64,000 nucleotides of DNA from Diprion similis (lineage: Eukaryota; Arthropoda; Insecta; Hymenoptera; Diprionidae). The stretch is from positions 4,154,001-4,218,000 of the forward strand of contig NC_060116.1 of the NCBI RefSeq assembly GCF_021155765.1. Direction: 5' to 3'. Position numbers and translations under genes: made by a program. The notes under the pieces are model-generated. The model searched no databases, was not told where the DNA came from, and saw only the letters and a list, made by a program, of their open reading frames with translations. This document shows, piece after piece, positions 1 through 13,595 of the stretch (the first letter of the stretch is position 1; the number at the start of each line of letters is the position of its first letter).

Positions 1-537
1 TCGACAGCCCTCAAGCTCAAAGAGAAACGTTCGGAAGCCCACAGAACACCGAATTCTATGAAGAAACAGCAATGCGCCCTGTATCCAATCCTGGTAAACG
101 TGGCGATAAATTTTATTCCACTGGTAATTCAAAATCCCAGAGTTTCAGAGTTGACAAGACAGGTAGGCTTTACTATTTGTTTGGATAAAACTGTGTAGGC
201 ATTTACGACATTTGTCAAACTACTGTAATATTCACGCTAACCTTTTTTCTTTGCAGGCGATAAAATATTTTCTCAAGAGTATCATAATACGCAAGTGAAA
301 GTATCAGACGGAAATATAAAGTCACTTTTGTTCGGGGATGCAGCTCGTAAATTACCAAATACATATGACACCCCACAATTGAACTCGAAGTCGACTTCGT
401 TATCATCGAGTGGTGGCGATCGTAGTAAAATCTTACCGCCAGTGCAAAGTCACGCGACTGATATGTCCTTGCAATTCCGTGCCAAAGCTTGGACGCATTT
501 CAAGTTCGACAAAAGAGCAATACTTAACTGCTTATAA
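1..537 (+). CDS. C-terminal part of an unrecognised protein (5' truncated)
   Basis: Two exons are visible. The first enters from outside the window in the frame starting at base 3 and runs to 162. The second runs 257-537 and ends in TAA. The junction is phase 1 with GT at 163 and AG before 257, and the frame stays open across it. About 146 residues can be read. They are rich in Ser, Thr, Asn, Gln and Lys, with no hydrophobic segment and no catalytic motif; short landmarks are KRGDKFYSTGNSK before the junction and LLFGDAARKLP after it. The composition suggests a disordered cytoplasmic or cytoskeletal tail. I do not recognise the family. That it is a real coding end is supported by the clean splice and by a poly(A) signal about 400 bp downstream. 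Confidence 0.75.
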
Positions 538-944
538 AGAATTTTCTACTATTAAGTAATGACGAAATTACGTATTACGCATCTGTGATCTCAATCGAAG
601 TGAAAACGTGAAAATATAGCATTTTCATTATTTTATAGGTATGTACACTGACGCTCACTAATGCCTTCATCTTCTGGTGTTATATAAAAACTGAACCATG
701 ATGTGACACTATCATGATTGATAAGTTGCATTTGTTTTTTCATTAATTACCATAATTTATATAAAATTAATCATATTTCAGTTTAGAATTAATATTATGA
801 AGAGAAAGAATTCACTGATTGTGCTATATGCTTGATATTTATGGTAAAGAATATATGGAAATGAAGAAAAAGTAATCGTATGATAACATCCTACGATTAA
901 TGTGGTAGCAGTTGTATAAATGTTTAAATATGCCAGACGATGTA

Positions 945-950
945 AATAAA
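945..950 (+). terminator. AATAAA poly(A) signal of the first gene
   Basis: A canonical AATAAA hexamer lies about 410 bp after the stop codon of the left-edge gene, with a T-rich stretch just after it. It probably sets the 3' end of that transcript. Confidence 0.5.
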
Positions 951-3310
951 GTTATTGTTTCATGTAAAAATTTGTAGCGCTAAGGGAGAAAGTGTTACTC
1001 AATCATTTTATATTCTCATTGATTTTTTATATCAGTGAAAATGATGGTGTGTTTTATACTGCCGCCCGTAGTGGCCAAGTGTTTTTTTTTTTTTTTTTAC
1101 ACTTGAACATTAAAGATTTGGGATCAATATAATTTAAAAGAAATAATTGTACCGAAACAATACCTCTTCTCAGTGTGAGAACAGAAAAAATTGATTTTTA
1201 CGCTATCAGTCGTTATAATAGTTACAGAAACTCCAAATACACAGTTATTTAATGACCCTACCAACAGGACCATTCAAAAAGATTGCTTCATTTTGTGCCA
1301 TGGCGCATTTTAGATTGATTAGTCTGTACTTTGAAAGATAATCCAGCCATTCCTTGGACAAAGGACATTTTTTATTGTATAAATGGAAAGTATGTAACAC
1401 GTGCCTTTTGTGCCTATAATAAACATCATGCCTAATTAGCATGTTTCAAACCGGTAAATCACTGAGATAACTTTCATTTGCTCTGCCTTTAAATTGTTAC
1501 AGACAATAAAATGGCTCTAATAGTTTTAAGAATTATTAATCTCTTATGTAGGATTCAAATGAACTCTTTACTCAAAATACCTACATATTTTGATAAGCGT
1601 GATTGTAATAGACATTGTAAAAAAAATACTTATTGCGTAGCTTTACAACTAAGTAGTATCATCTTTGTGTTTGCATTACGACATGCATCGTTTCGGCGGT
1701 ATTAATAGGACAGGCAGATCAATTTCGACTGCAAAAACCACCGTAATGATTTACTTAAAAAAAAACTTTCGGCATATTATTTTATTTGCATTTTTTTTTT
1801 TTTTTTTTTTTTATTCTTACACAGTAGGCATTTAAATTTTTTTTTAATCTAAATGAACAAACGAAACGTCTAACAAAATCAACAGTTGAAAATATTTAAA
1901 TTTAACTATTTTTTCTTTTTCACTGCTCTCACAACTTATCAATCGGGTTGAAATTTCGCAATTAATTTCGTTTTTATACATAAATATCTAGTCCATTTGA
2001 ATTACAGTTGAAATCTAGTGATGTTTTTAAACATCCTACACATTCCTTACTGCTAAGTGAATCCACGTTATCTTTTCTACTAAATGTCATGACAAATATA
2101 GGTAATACAAATACTTTTGTAATAATCGACTATTTTTCATATTATGCGCCATTGCAAAAATACCAATCATCATTTTCTTAAATATATTCTGTTAGCAAAC
2201 CTTACTCTTGATTGATTGACAACTAAACATTAAATTACAGTCCTAATTATTGATTAAAGTAATATTATTGAAGAAGCGAGGTAACTATTATTCATGTAGG
2301 TGAAAACAAAATTTAGTAAGATACAAATTTATTTTTGTCCTCGGATCTAATCCTTTTTTGAATAACACAAATGAGAATACCTAAACTTGAGAAACTTCAT
2401 AATTTCCACATTAAATGGTTTTTAAAAGACCGAAGGTTGGTATTGAAAATAAATTTAGTTTTTAATAGTTATTTATTTTTGTATTCCTTACAATAATTAT
2501 CATGACATTTAGTTTTATTTGACCAGAAAAAAGACTGCGTATTTAAGAACAAACAATAATCACGGATCAGTGACGTAATTCTGTTTCATTACATTATCAT
2601 TACACAATCATAATAGTAGTAATAATAATAACCATCATCACGATTATCAATTACAAATCTAAGTGTTTTTTAGAAACTGTCTTATCCATACATACTCAGT
2701 TACATAAAGTATTACCATTTGATTTCACGTAAAGAAAATGCACAAACGATGACGATCCTTGTATACAATTATTCATATGTTGCCAAGTTTCAACATGGCG
2801 ATATCTACCTGTAAAACACATACATAATGCACTTTGCAACTAAACAAAAATTAAATGCAAATACAAATGCGATTGGTCAGGAATGGGCTATGAATTAGTA
2901 GCGCAATGAAATTGTCTTTAGAAGCTTTTCCTTTTTGCAACTAGGCGAAATGCAATGGAATCCTTTCATATGATTGACTCAATAATTGTTCATTGTAAGT
3001 AATGTTGATATTTTCAAACGGTGTGGAAAGAATTTCGTAAGATCTAAGCTCAGAAGAACCATCACACGTATCTAATGTACATACAGAGCATCCCACGATA
3101 TTTATTGAGTGAAGCACAAATCAATTTATTTCTGTTAAACTCAAGAGAGTAATTTGCATTATAATCTCAAAAAATTTGATTGTGTTTGCAACCTAAGATT
3201 TCAACAGATAGACTTTGATAAAGTATGATTTAATAAAGTACACCATGATTTATCGATTGTCGACTTTCAAGACTCTTGAATAAATGACAAATCATTTGTT
3301 ATACTAACAA

Positions 3311-3714
3311 GGAACCCTAGGTAGTTTGAGCCCTCCAACTTTGATCTAGTTCATATATTTAATAGTGCAACGAAAACTAACACATTTATATTTTTTCATC
3401 TGTTAAAAAATGGTTTTGGGGGTGAAAATGACCTCCAAAGATGGGTACCCAACAGAGTAATTTCTTGATGCGCTTGATGGATTTGAATGAAATCAATGCT
3501 GAAATGATTCTATTCACTAATAAAACATTTCAGCGTTAGTTACATTTAAATTCATCAAGCAATACCCCTGGTGGTTACCCATCTTTCAAGGTCGTTTACA
3601 CCCTTCTGAGCCGTTTATTGGCAAATAAAAAATATATGTGTCTCCTAGTTTTCGATGCACTACAACGTATATGAACTAGATCAAAATCGCAGTGATTGAT
3701 CTACCTAGGGTTCT
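3311..3714. repeat. Imperfect fold-back element, about 400 bp
   Basis: The ends are near-perfect inverted copies: GGAACCCTAGGTAG at 3311 and, on the other strand, AGAACCCTAGGTAG ending at 3714. Complementarity continues inward for most of the element; TTGATCTAGTTCATATA, CGAAAACTA, AAGATGGGTA and CGCTGAAATG-like blocks recur in the same order on both arms. It encodes nothing. This is the structure of a MITE or fold-back element. I could not fix a target-site duplication. Confidence 0.7.
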
Positions 3715-6700
3715 CGTAAGTAATTACTGAAAATACTTACTTTTTTTGATTCGAAACACAGGGTTAATTTTTTGACGTGCGATAATTGTGCAGTGGGGAG
3801 GGGGTGCTGCTGCATGCCTATAATTACTCTTCTAATTGATAGCCCTGATTTTATTAAATGTAAATTATTTGAACATCCTGATAATTAGACTAGTGTGGAT
3901 GGATTCTTAGACATTAAACACTAATATTAGCTAATCTGGTGGCAAGCGTATCTATGGAGTCTGGCCTGAGTGGATGCAAATGTAATAGAAATTGCACGTC
4001 TGGGTCAATCAGGCATGTGATGCTAACTTATTATAAAATCAGAGTTAATCATAAAACAAGCTCAATATTACTAGAGGCAAGTAAAATTTCAAATACATCG
4101 TTGATTGGTCGATATTATAATAAAGTAATCTCTACAAATTATTTCTCACCATATATCACCTGCATATGAAGCCACAAACAATACGCTATTAAGCCATCTT
4201 AATGACAGCATAGTAAAGACGTATCAGATAAAAGCAACATTAAGACAACAAAAAATCTCAGTATTTTGAATATGTCTCACAGTACATACGCAAATTATGA
4301 TACACGGTTTTTTGTGATGCATAGCACAGATGACGAATGTATTACTCAACATTTTGATTAATATTAAAATGTAAAATTTTTTTTTTCTTGTTATTTTGCG
4401 TTGTACAGCATAAGAATTTATATACCTATAACAATAATACACAGGATCATTTAGTTGTACATATGTTGCACTGTGTTAAATGGCTTAAAGCAATGAAGGT
4501 CCGTAAGAAAGTGCATTTTTTTTTTTTTTAATATTTTAAATTGAACACATTTTGTGCTGGAGAAAATAAATGTACAAATAATTCATTCGTTGAATGACTG
4601 AGATAACTAAATGGATTTTTGATTTGACCCTTAAATATTGATTCATAATTAAAAGACAATCTTTCATAATTGTACATATTATATCTATGGTAATCTGTTT
4701 CCTCGTTATATATTAGTTAATATTAAGTAAATCAAAATTCAATTCGAAGAAGGGCACGTTCTATGCAATAAAAATACAATCTCTCTCAAATCGTAAATAT
4801 ACACTTACGAGAAAAAAATTGGATACCTGAAGGGTGAAGAAATATATGCATATGTATAATATGTGTATGTACAGAAATTTACTTGAACCATACGAGAAGT
4901 GATAAAGTTTTTAACCACCTATAACTATATTACGCGATTTTTGTATATTTGATACTCTAAAATAGATGACAGCAAGTTTACCTATGTGAAAGGTTTTTGT
5001 TACCTAAGATTCTTTCATATCACTGCGATAAGAATGAATGAGTAAACCTTTGTCATTCATTCAAACATTATTTGTCATAAGTTCATTCATTTTTGTAATT
5101 TTTAAATTTAATTTAATTGTTTCCTAACAAATCACGTTTCTTGTGTATTAATTTTTATTATTACTATCATCATTTTTTTCTAATTTTCTCTCATTTCTCA
5201 ATTTTGTATGAAATATAATTTAATGTTAATCTGCAAGCTGTTATACTATTATGCAATTCCATTTTATAGTTTAAAAATTTTTTTATTTTTTTATTTTGTT
5301 TTTAGGGTAAAAGTTTTCCTATTGAGCATACTAACACATTCACGCTTTTGTGTATTTAAATTCATATATAACATATTGATCCAAGTATAAATTGACCCTT
5401 AAAATAAATCAACTTTTGATTCAACATATGCATTTCAGAAATCCTCTTCTACATCTTTCCGTGAAAACAAGCTTGCATGCAAGTTGACTACAAGTTTTTT
5501 GTTTGATTATATCACGAAACCTTGATTTATATTCGCAACAGTATCGTAGAATGTGTAGAGGATAGATCCAGACTCGCATCAGAAAAAATATACATGTAAA
5601 GATAATACTCTTACAATGAATAAATTATGCCAGATCTTAGGTATCTGAATCCTTTATGCCTGCATTTTATAATAATCTTAAATGAACAAGATTTAAACAA
5701 ATTACACTGTTCTGCATTCATATTCAATTTAAATAACTTTCAAATCTGATTAATCTTATCTATGAAACACTTAATTTTTCACTGGTAGCATTGTCTCTCG
5801 CATCAATTAAAACACAACCAAGCAACCCTTACTGAATAGATGCAAAGCCAGGTACACTCTTCATTCTTCCATGTCGGCATATTGCGGTATTCTTTTTAGA
5901 TAAAGCCATACACTAACAAATTTATTTCAGCATTCACAAATCTGATTGGTAAAAACTGATTTAAACGAAAAGATAATTGAAAGCTGACGCATAGCAAGGA
6001 TTCAATGATCGGTATAAGTTACAATTGAAGTAATACATCAATTCAGTACTTTAATTTTGAGCAATTGCAAACGCCCTGTTCAATGATGATATTCAAGAAC
6101 TATGTACTTAAAATATATTTCAACGAAAGTTCAGTCCGTTAATGTTTTCGTGAAAAAAGATATTGATGATGACTTCTTAAAGATACGCGTTTTTAGGGTA
6201 TGGATAAGTTTCGGGTAAACTTGCGAGCAATGAATTTATCGTGTGAAAAGAGTTTTCAAAACACTAATTCGCATACTGGGCCAAAGTAACACATCCAAAA
6301 TTTGATTCTAGAGAGTGAAATTGATGAATTTTGGATTCTGTTACATTGGCGATTGACATGAGAATGATAAAAAGCAAGGTATTGTCTTATTTCTAACTGA
6401 ATCTAGCACTCGGTCTTGGTAATCTCTGAAATTGAGTATTGGCTATGTATGGAAAGTTGTAAAATATGAATAAAACTCATGAGCAGTTTATAACAATTTT
6501 TCAACTTATGGTATGCCTGCAATGATTGCTAGGCGGCCACCGGAGTGAAATTCTTAAATGTAGTCGTCAATTCTGTTTACTTATTATGTGTCCGTTGCTA
6601 AATGTTAACTAGTCGAAAAACGGGATTATTACTCAATCGATGCAGGTCAATGATAATAAACACAATTACTTCATGATAAGCATAAAGATTGCTGGTAATA

Positions 6701-7543
6701 AAAGTGCAAAATATTATGAGAAATGATAAGAATTGACTACTATATCTAAGAGTTTCATTTCATTACCTATAACACAGTCAAAACATCCATGGATAAGAAT
6801 TTCAACTTATTTTTAGACATCTGAGTACACTTGGTGGTTCACAGCTATTTGAATTGCTGAACATATATGAACACTTAATATGGACGTGAAAAGCGGAATA
6901 CCAGTAAACGTGCATGATTGATATAACAGGTGGAAAAGATCCAACTCTCTCTGTGGACAACTATGATTTCTGACTAAGATTATTCTATGTTGGTTTGTAA
7001 ATAAAAAAGCACCATCTATTGTAGACAAGAATTGAGTTACTCTAATCATAATCTGACCACTCGAAACTTGTTAATTATATGATCTACAATATAAATCCAG
7101 AGTTATTTTATGCCGGAATTTGAATCCCTAATTTTCATTTTGTATTCCGCATAATAAAGATCTCAACCACAATTACTTCAATCTATGGAAATCTAAGCAC
7201 AGACGATGAATATTCTGAGGTAGTTCCAAGCTTTGCACGTCAACTTGGCGTCAAACTGAAGAGTTTTTTTGTTTACAACATTCAGCAAAAACTTTATTTC
7301 AATTCTTCTTTTCCAACGTCTGTTTTTCAAAATAGCAATAAATGCTTAGCTTCTCAAAAATATATTTGGTAAATAATGCTAACTGGAAAAGTTCAAATTC
7401 AATTAATCGTACTTTCTAAAAATGGGGAATTTCATGCGAACACGACCAGCGTCGGATCCTCACCATTTTTTATTTTGTTTAAAAAATTTTATGGTATTAT
7501 TCTAATTCTGAAACAATAACGTGAATTTTTCATATTCTTCATT

Positions 7544-8088
7544 TAACCAGTTAATTATTTATAAATATTTAAGATGATTTTGAACATCCACTATTTTTTA
7601 AATTCTCGAAAAATTCTCAACAACTGAATTTTCGATTCCTAAACATTTCAAAACCAGCCCCGTAATGGGCAGATTTTAATTTTTTGTTTATTTACTAAAA
7701 CATTGTTTAAACGGTCTGGACATTCCCGAAAAATTCTCAAAGCTTTTAATTTTTAAATCCGCTGTATTAGAACCGATCTAGACATATCCAAAATGAAAAA
7801 TGAAAATTGGAGAATTTATTGGGCATGTTCAGTCCGTTTAAACAATGTTTTGAATGTCCAAAAAAGTTTTGAGAATGTACTGGAAATATTCACACCATTT
7901 AAACAATGTTTTAGATAATCAAAAAAATTGAATCTGCTAAAAAAAAGTTTCAAAAAATCGGCACTCCCTGGACCCGTTCTCGAAATATTTGGAATAGCAA
8001 ATATATTTTTTGAGAATTGTTTGAGTATTTAAGAAAAAAAGTCGTTTAAACTCATCACTTTAAATATTTAAAAATAATTAACTGGTTA
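7544..8088. repeat. Fold-back / MITE-like inverted repeat, about 545 bp
   Basis: TAACCAGTTAATTATTT at 7544 matches the complement of the stretch ending at 8088, and the AATATTTAA blocks next to it also pair. The interior is A/T-homopolymer rich, with repeated blocks such as AAAATTCTCAA and AAACAATGTTT in opposite orientations. No coding frame is present. Ends and target duplication are uncertain, because weaker pairing may continue outwards. Confidence 0.5.
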
Positions 8089-8778
8089 GACAAAAAATCT
8101 TTAAAAAATTCAGGATACTGTGTAGGACTTAAAAAAATTGCATAAAATATTAATAATTCGAAAATTTTATAACACTCGAGTGATCAGTATTACTTAGGAA
8201 TTAAAATTTCCAGTGATGATAAACATAATTGTAATGTCAGATAGAATATTGAAAGCTGAAGTGTACCCAATGCTACTTTAAAGCATATCTACGTTGTTAT
8301 AAACTATATATACGACAACTTTGTGAACATAATTATACTAGTTTATTGATGATTAGAAAACAAACAAAAAAAAAAAAAAAAAAATTGTGTCAAAACAAGC
8401 GAATACCGTGATTCAAACAGTATTAGGACTATTTTTCAGCTGCAGCACAATTCTAGCACATGCAGTGAAAATAATAGTATACATCGTATATACTGTGATT
8501 CTTCGTTTGAAAAAAAAGAAAAAAATTTTTTTTTTTTTTTCTTATCAACACAAGTGTAGCAATAGAAAAATATTTGATATTTTAATACCGAGTAAAATAC
8601 TTTCTGAATATGGATGAAAATCTGACTTTATTTCATAGTTTTGACATCTTTGCTAGGTAATTGGATTTAAAACAATCCTAAATGATAGTATTACGTGCTT
8701 GCTTCTGAGATATGTTTTTTTACACTACACAAATTGCTGCCAATCAGAGGAGACCTTTCGAGATAACATGGTGTGACT

Positions 8779-9414
8779 AATGGAAAAAGGGCCTAAATGA
8801 CAAGTTTATTAGACAAGTTAAAGGCAAAAGGGCATGTACATTTTTCTTCATAATTCGACAAAGAAGCCTTTGAAACAGAAGAAAATGTCAACATTTAAAA
8901 ATAAAAGCAAAAGGGCCTCAGCGCTGGATATAAAAAATGCGATAAATTAACGCCAACAGGGCGTACGTGCCAAAAATATTTACGACTTCTTGGTATTAAC
9001 TTGTTAGAAAAAAATCATGCTGACCAAGACGACAATAAATTTTCAATATAATATTTTTTATTTATAATAATAATGATAATAATAGTAATCACAACGACAA
9101 GAACAAGTTATTGTTGTTGTTGTTGTTGTTTTTACTATCAACAATGTCATGTTACTAGTACTGAGATTATTATTGTTATTGTTATTGTTATTATTAACTA
9201 TTATTGGCGGATACGCCTTTTTGGCAGGAATCCAAAATTTCGATAATGGTAAAAGAGCGTATTTAAAGCACTTACGCCCTTTTGTCTTTAAATTTTCTGC
9301 TCAAAAGTGAACAGCAATTTTTTTCGCTTTCCTATCGATTGGCTAGAAAACAAATATACGCCCTTTTGCTTGGATTTAAATCGCATTTTTGGTCGCTTAG
9401 GCCCTTTTTCCATT
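8779..9414. repeat. Fold-back element with repeated AAAGGGC motifs
   Basis: AATGGAAAAAGGGCCTAA at 8779 is repeated as its complement ending at 9414. Further matched blocks such as GCAAAAGGGC and AGGGCGTA(C/A)GTGC occur in the same order on both arms. The centre holds an AT-rich triplet microsatellite. The arms are about 200-230 bp each and the whole is non-coding. It lies immediately beyond the 3' end of LPGAT1 and is probably part of, or close to, its 3' UTR. Confidence 0.6.
9105..9200. repeat. TTG / ATT triplet microsatellites
   Basis: A run of about seven TTG/TGT triplets is followed by interrupted ATT and GTTATT repeats. Together they form the loop region of the surrounding fold-back element. 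Confidence 0.8.
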
Positions 9415-9478
9415 GGTCAGCGATATATGCTACAGTTGACAGATACATTCTATTGCACTCACACATTAGGAATATAAC

Positions 9479-12400
9479 TTACCAAATGCAGGACCACACA
9501 TACGCTAGCATATTGTAGTGAATATAACTAGAAGTTATGAAAAACAAATGTAGGACTAGAAAACGCAAGGGATCTTGTTGGATTTTCGATCCATTTTGCG
9601 GTATTCCAGGGGCTTGAGGAAACGTTCCGTATTTGTAAAAATTCTCCAAAAGTGCCTCTTTTTCCACCCATCTATCATAGAGCCATTTTGTGAGTAATTC
9701 CGGCTCTTTTGGTACCTGAGATAGAAAATTATTATCATCTTTGAGCTAGTTTTATACGGTCAACTACTGGGAAAAAAACAGAGACCCAGCAAACTTGTCA
9801 AGTTTCATGAATAATTCATTTTCAAGAATTGGAAAAACATTTTATGAAGATTGTTTCATACTCTTTCAACACTAGAATTAACGTATTAAATTTTTGAATT
9901 TCGCAAGGTGGAAAATTCTTATCTAGCCAGATTTTCATTTCAAAAACAACGTACAGCATTTTCAATGATATTATATTACCTGTGAACTGGGATAGACTCT
10001 ATAAAAGAGTACCGTATCACAAGGTGGTCTGGAACCAGTCACAATTGTCGGTAGATCTATTGGTTTACCCCCAGGATAAGCTATGGTTATATCCAAGACC
10101 CAACTTAGTTCTGGTTTAGCTAGAGTCATATCTGAAACATTATGAATATTCCCAATTTTTCAAATCGATATATGTATCCCTAGAGAAAAAAGAGGAATCG
10201 CTAGCTAATTCAGAGTTAGATGATGAGAAGTAAAAAATTTTATACTCGATCTGTTGTTCAGCTGGTGATCGATAGAATTGTTGTTTTGTGTAGGACCAAC
10301 GACATTGTATATCGTTTGCATAGCTCCAACTCTTGGCAAAGTCACATATTCCAAAATAGGCAGATTATTCTTCTTTGCATATCTTTGCGATGTCTCACGC
10401 CTTTTACGTAAGAAACCTCCTTCAGGGAACAAAACCATCCATTTCCTGTCAGGTGGTATGTAAGAAGTCCTTAAGTGCTTCTCCAATTGTTGCAAACTTT
10501 CTCCTCGTCTGTCACGACCCTGTGATTCAAGGTTTATTAAAAAGGTAACCATGTTCGATTGAAATCAGGTATAAACAATACCACCAACATTATATGAAAC
10601 TCAAAATTTATACTATGGTATGCCATTGAAATTGTTTATCAAAACACGTATTTTGTAAACAAATACTTAGGATTATGTAACTATGGTTCTTCATCTCAAA
10701 CATAAAATCCGTGGTGGAGATAAACTTACGTAATAAAGTCATATTGGACTCGAATCCAAGCTCAAACAAAAAGTAGTAAAAGTAAACTGTGTTTAGTCAC
10801 ATGTATATATTTCATCTCAGGTGTATTGGGCCTCGCAAAAAACGCATATGACGCTAAGTATGTACATATCTTATTACATGGAACATTGAAAGTTGTAAGA
10901 CATTTTACCACAATCAGGAGTGTCCATACGGATTTTTGAGAGGCATACACGCATGTGACTACGTATATTAATTATGACTTAAAAAGCATTTTAAACAATC
11001 AACTGATCTATTTGACAACATGACAGGTTGTGTTTTGTATTATATAAGTAATGTTTTTTTAAATCATTTGAAATAACTGCTGAAAATATATCTGAAATAA
11101 ATCACAAATGAAATTGTCACAACACACAAAATTCAAAGAATGAATAATTTCTGGTTGAAATTTGCAAATTTAAATTTTGACATACTTGGGTAGTATTATA
11201 ATTTGCTTAAATCTTCTATTGAGTATTCCATATATTTCGGAGAGTGTGCAATAACTTACCGAAACGATAAAAAAATCTTGATGTAAAATGGAAACGATGC
11301 CAAAATTAGTGAATTTAAATATCCTGTCCATAATCCACATGAGATTGGGCAGCACATTTGGCTTTGCATTGAAAGTTGTCATCAGTATAGGAACATCCCC
11401 GGTACTTTGGTGATTTGCAATGACTAACGTTCTGTCGCTTATGATCCTCTGTATGTCATCACCATGTTCAATTACTGCCAAACATCAAATATTCAAATGT
11501 GATATAAGATCCGCACATGCATAGAACCAAATTCAGACTCAAGATCACCATGCGAATATGCAGTATTCATGTTCAATGAAATTTACGTATATCACATATG
11601 ATCTACATACATCCATGTGCCGAACTTTGGAACTGGAGCTGTCCTTGAAATTACATAGTTGGAAAAGAATGCAGCAACTTTTTTCTATACTAATTAATTA
11701 TTCTCAAACGGAATTCCGTGCCTAATTGTAAGGCTTGGTACCTGCCTTTTGATTGTAATAAGTTGTCAAATAGTTACTGTTTTCAAAGTGTAAAAAATAA
11801 CGTATCTATATATTTCTTTATATTTTATTTCCTCAACATGTATTCCTAAAGTTTAATCAATTGACCAACTTCTAGTTGAATAAGGACTATTCAAAAGAAT
11901 TCACGTAAAATTAACAGAAGTGAAAAAATTTTTTAATGCTAATACATCATCGAAGAAGCAATAAAAATTAAATTGAAGTTCCCAGACTTTTTTGTGTTAT
12001 AGTTTTTCAGAAAGTTCAGAACTAGAATTCCTGTTTAAATATGTTACCTTACTTATCAATAAATATTTATAGTTGTCTGAGGAGAGTCCCCTCAGAGCCA
12101 AAATGTAAAACATTAACTTCCAATCATTTTGACCTTTGACACCAAGAATTTCACACATATTATGAAGATAAGTTGGTGAAAACAGTCAACATTAGATTAC
12201 TAGTATGAATATGGTAGAATATTTACTGTCATAACCGGCTGACCAAGTCCACATTGAGACCATCGCTAGCAGCCAATGGAAAAAAAGACCTTCTATCCGC
12301 CAATAAACTTGGGGCTGGTATAATTTTATTGGGAATAGTAACATCATCCATACAACATACGTTGGTATGCAGTAGGCGTTGTTTACTATAACAAAACTGG

Positions 12401-13595
12401 TTCGCACAATACATTTTACCAAATGTACTGCATTGTTAAATAATCTGAAACAAATAATAAGAGCTTATTTAACTGAATTCGACGTCTACGAAGCGTCTAC
12501 AAAGCTTGGCACTCAAAATTCCTGAGCTTTGCACATGACTTTTTACAAAAACTTGGAGTAAGGATTCGGCGATCATTGTTGAATAGCTTGATAACAAGAT
12601 GTTCTCCGTTTCATCGAGATATAACCAAGTACTTGCATTTTTTTTATATGTAAGATAGAATGAACGAAAAAGAGGATTTTTAAATTTTCCCCATCTCAAG
12701 ATACGAAATATTGTACGAATAATATCCACTCGTGCAATTACGTTATTAAAGGTATATATAAAGCATGTAATAAAACCTTTTGTAGTTTAATGGACATATT
12801 CAGACCAAGCAGAGCAATGTATCTACTCGAAGAATATATATTCATGTAGCGGATATTCAGCAACTGCAGATGTACGATTAATTAGCAATTGATTATATTT
12901 TCTATATTTAAAATTACTCAATGGCCATTTTAGACGGACTATAAACCTTGCGCAATGAAATGTGGCTAATCTTGGTACACATTAATCCCCCTCTCAAAGC
13001 TCTGAAATAAATTTCATCGTCAAAGGTTTGAGGACATAATTCATGCTCGCAAAATAATAACGGCAGGATATTATTTTCTTGAAACGAATGATTGTTTCGT
13101 TGATCAATCAAATATCAAATCAGCTCTAAATTGAGAGTAATCCTGTTGAGATAGCACGGTTTCCCAAAATTTAGCAGGGTAATGATATTTTATAAACTTT
13201 CTAGGAAAAAAAAAAAAATTGTCCGAATTTTAGAAATTTTATACTTTTTTCTCAGTAGACGATCTCGCCTTGCCGAAAACAAGGTTAATTTAGAGAAAAT
13301 ACGATACGGGAGAATCGGTCTAGTTATTCAAAAGCGAAGAAAAATTTGTGGAAATTAATAATAATCGAATGTAGATGTTTGCGGATGGAACTAAATAAGG
13401 ATTTAGATGATTATTTAGGTATTATTTTCGTTAGTCATCGTCGCGGCACGTTGCCGTCGAGCGAAATCCGGTTGTTCAACATAACCTGTGAAGCTAAAAT
13501 GAAATAGATTTTTCAGCAAGAAGACATACGTTGCTAATAAGTATAAACGGATGATTTGCTCACCGAATAACAGCTGAGCTCTCGGGGCCGGACAT
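9479..13595 (-). CDS. LPGAT1: Acyl-CoA:lysophosphatidylglycerol acyltransferase 1
   Basis: This is an ER-membrane acyltransferase of the LPGAT1/AGPAT superfamily that re-acylates lysophospholipids with acyl-CoA. Six coding exons on the minus strand: 13595-13564, 12444-12227, 11474-11260, 10519-10246, 10131-9980, 9715-9479. All phases agree and give 375 residues, close to the 370 of the human protein. The acyltransferase motif NHQSTGD (H-x4-D) is at residues 104-110 and [11 protein letters not shown] starts at 186. Hydrophobic segments lie near residues 25-75 and at the C-terminus. The first exon is only 11 codons; it was chosen because it has a GTGAGC donor and joins in phase to the acceptor before exon 2, where no in-frame ATG exists. 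The exon 4 donor (GTATAA) is the weakest junction. Confidence 0.92.

Larger units (their letters stand above)
951..9478. other. Long gene-free interval with repeats
   Basis: I find no supported exon on either strand. Open frames are short, lack coherent splice sites and show no family motif. The interval is AT-rich and holds poly(T)/poly(A) runs (near 1081, 1793, 4519 and 8363), a trinucleotide microsatellite near 9105 and three inverted-repeat elements listed separately. The 3' UTR of LPGAT1 must extend into its right end. Confidence 0.6.

Noticed and set aside
9480-9738. Overlapping alternative minus-strand frame in the last LPGAT1 exon
   Set aside because: It is out of frame with the recognised acyltransferase sequence.
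12469-12729. 86-codon minus-strand open frame in the first LPGAT1 intron
   Set aside because: It does not join in phase to the LPGAT1 exons, whereas the 32-bp exon at 13564-13595 does.
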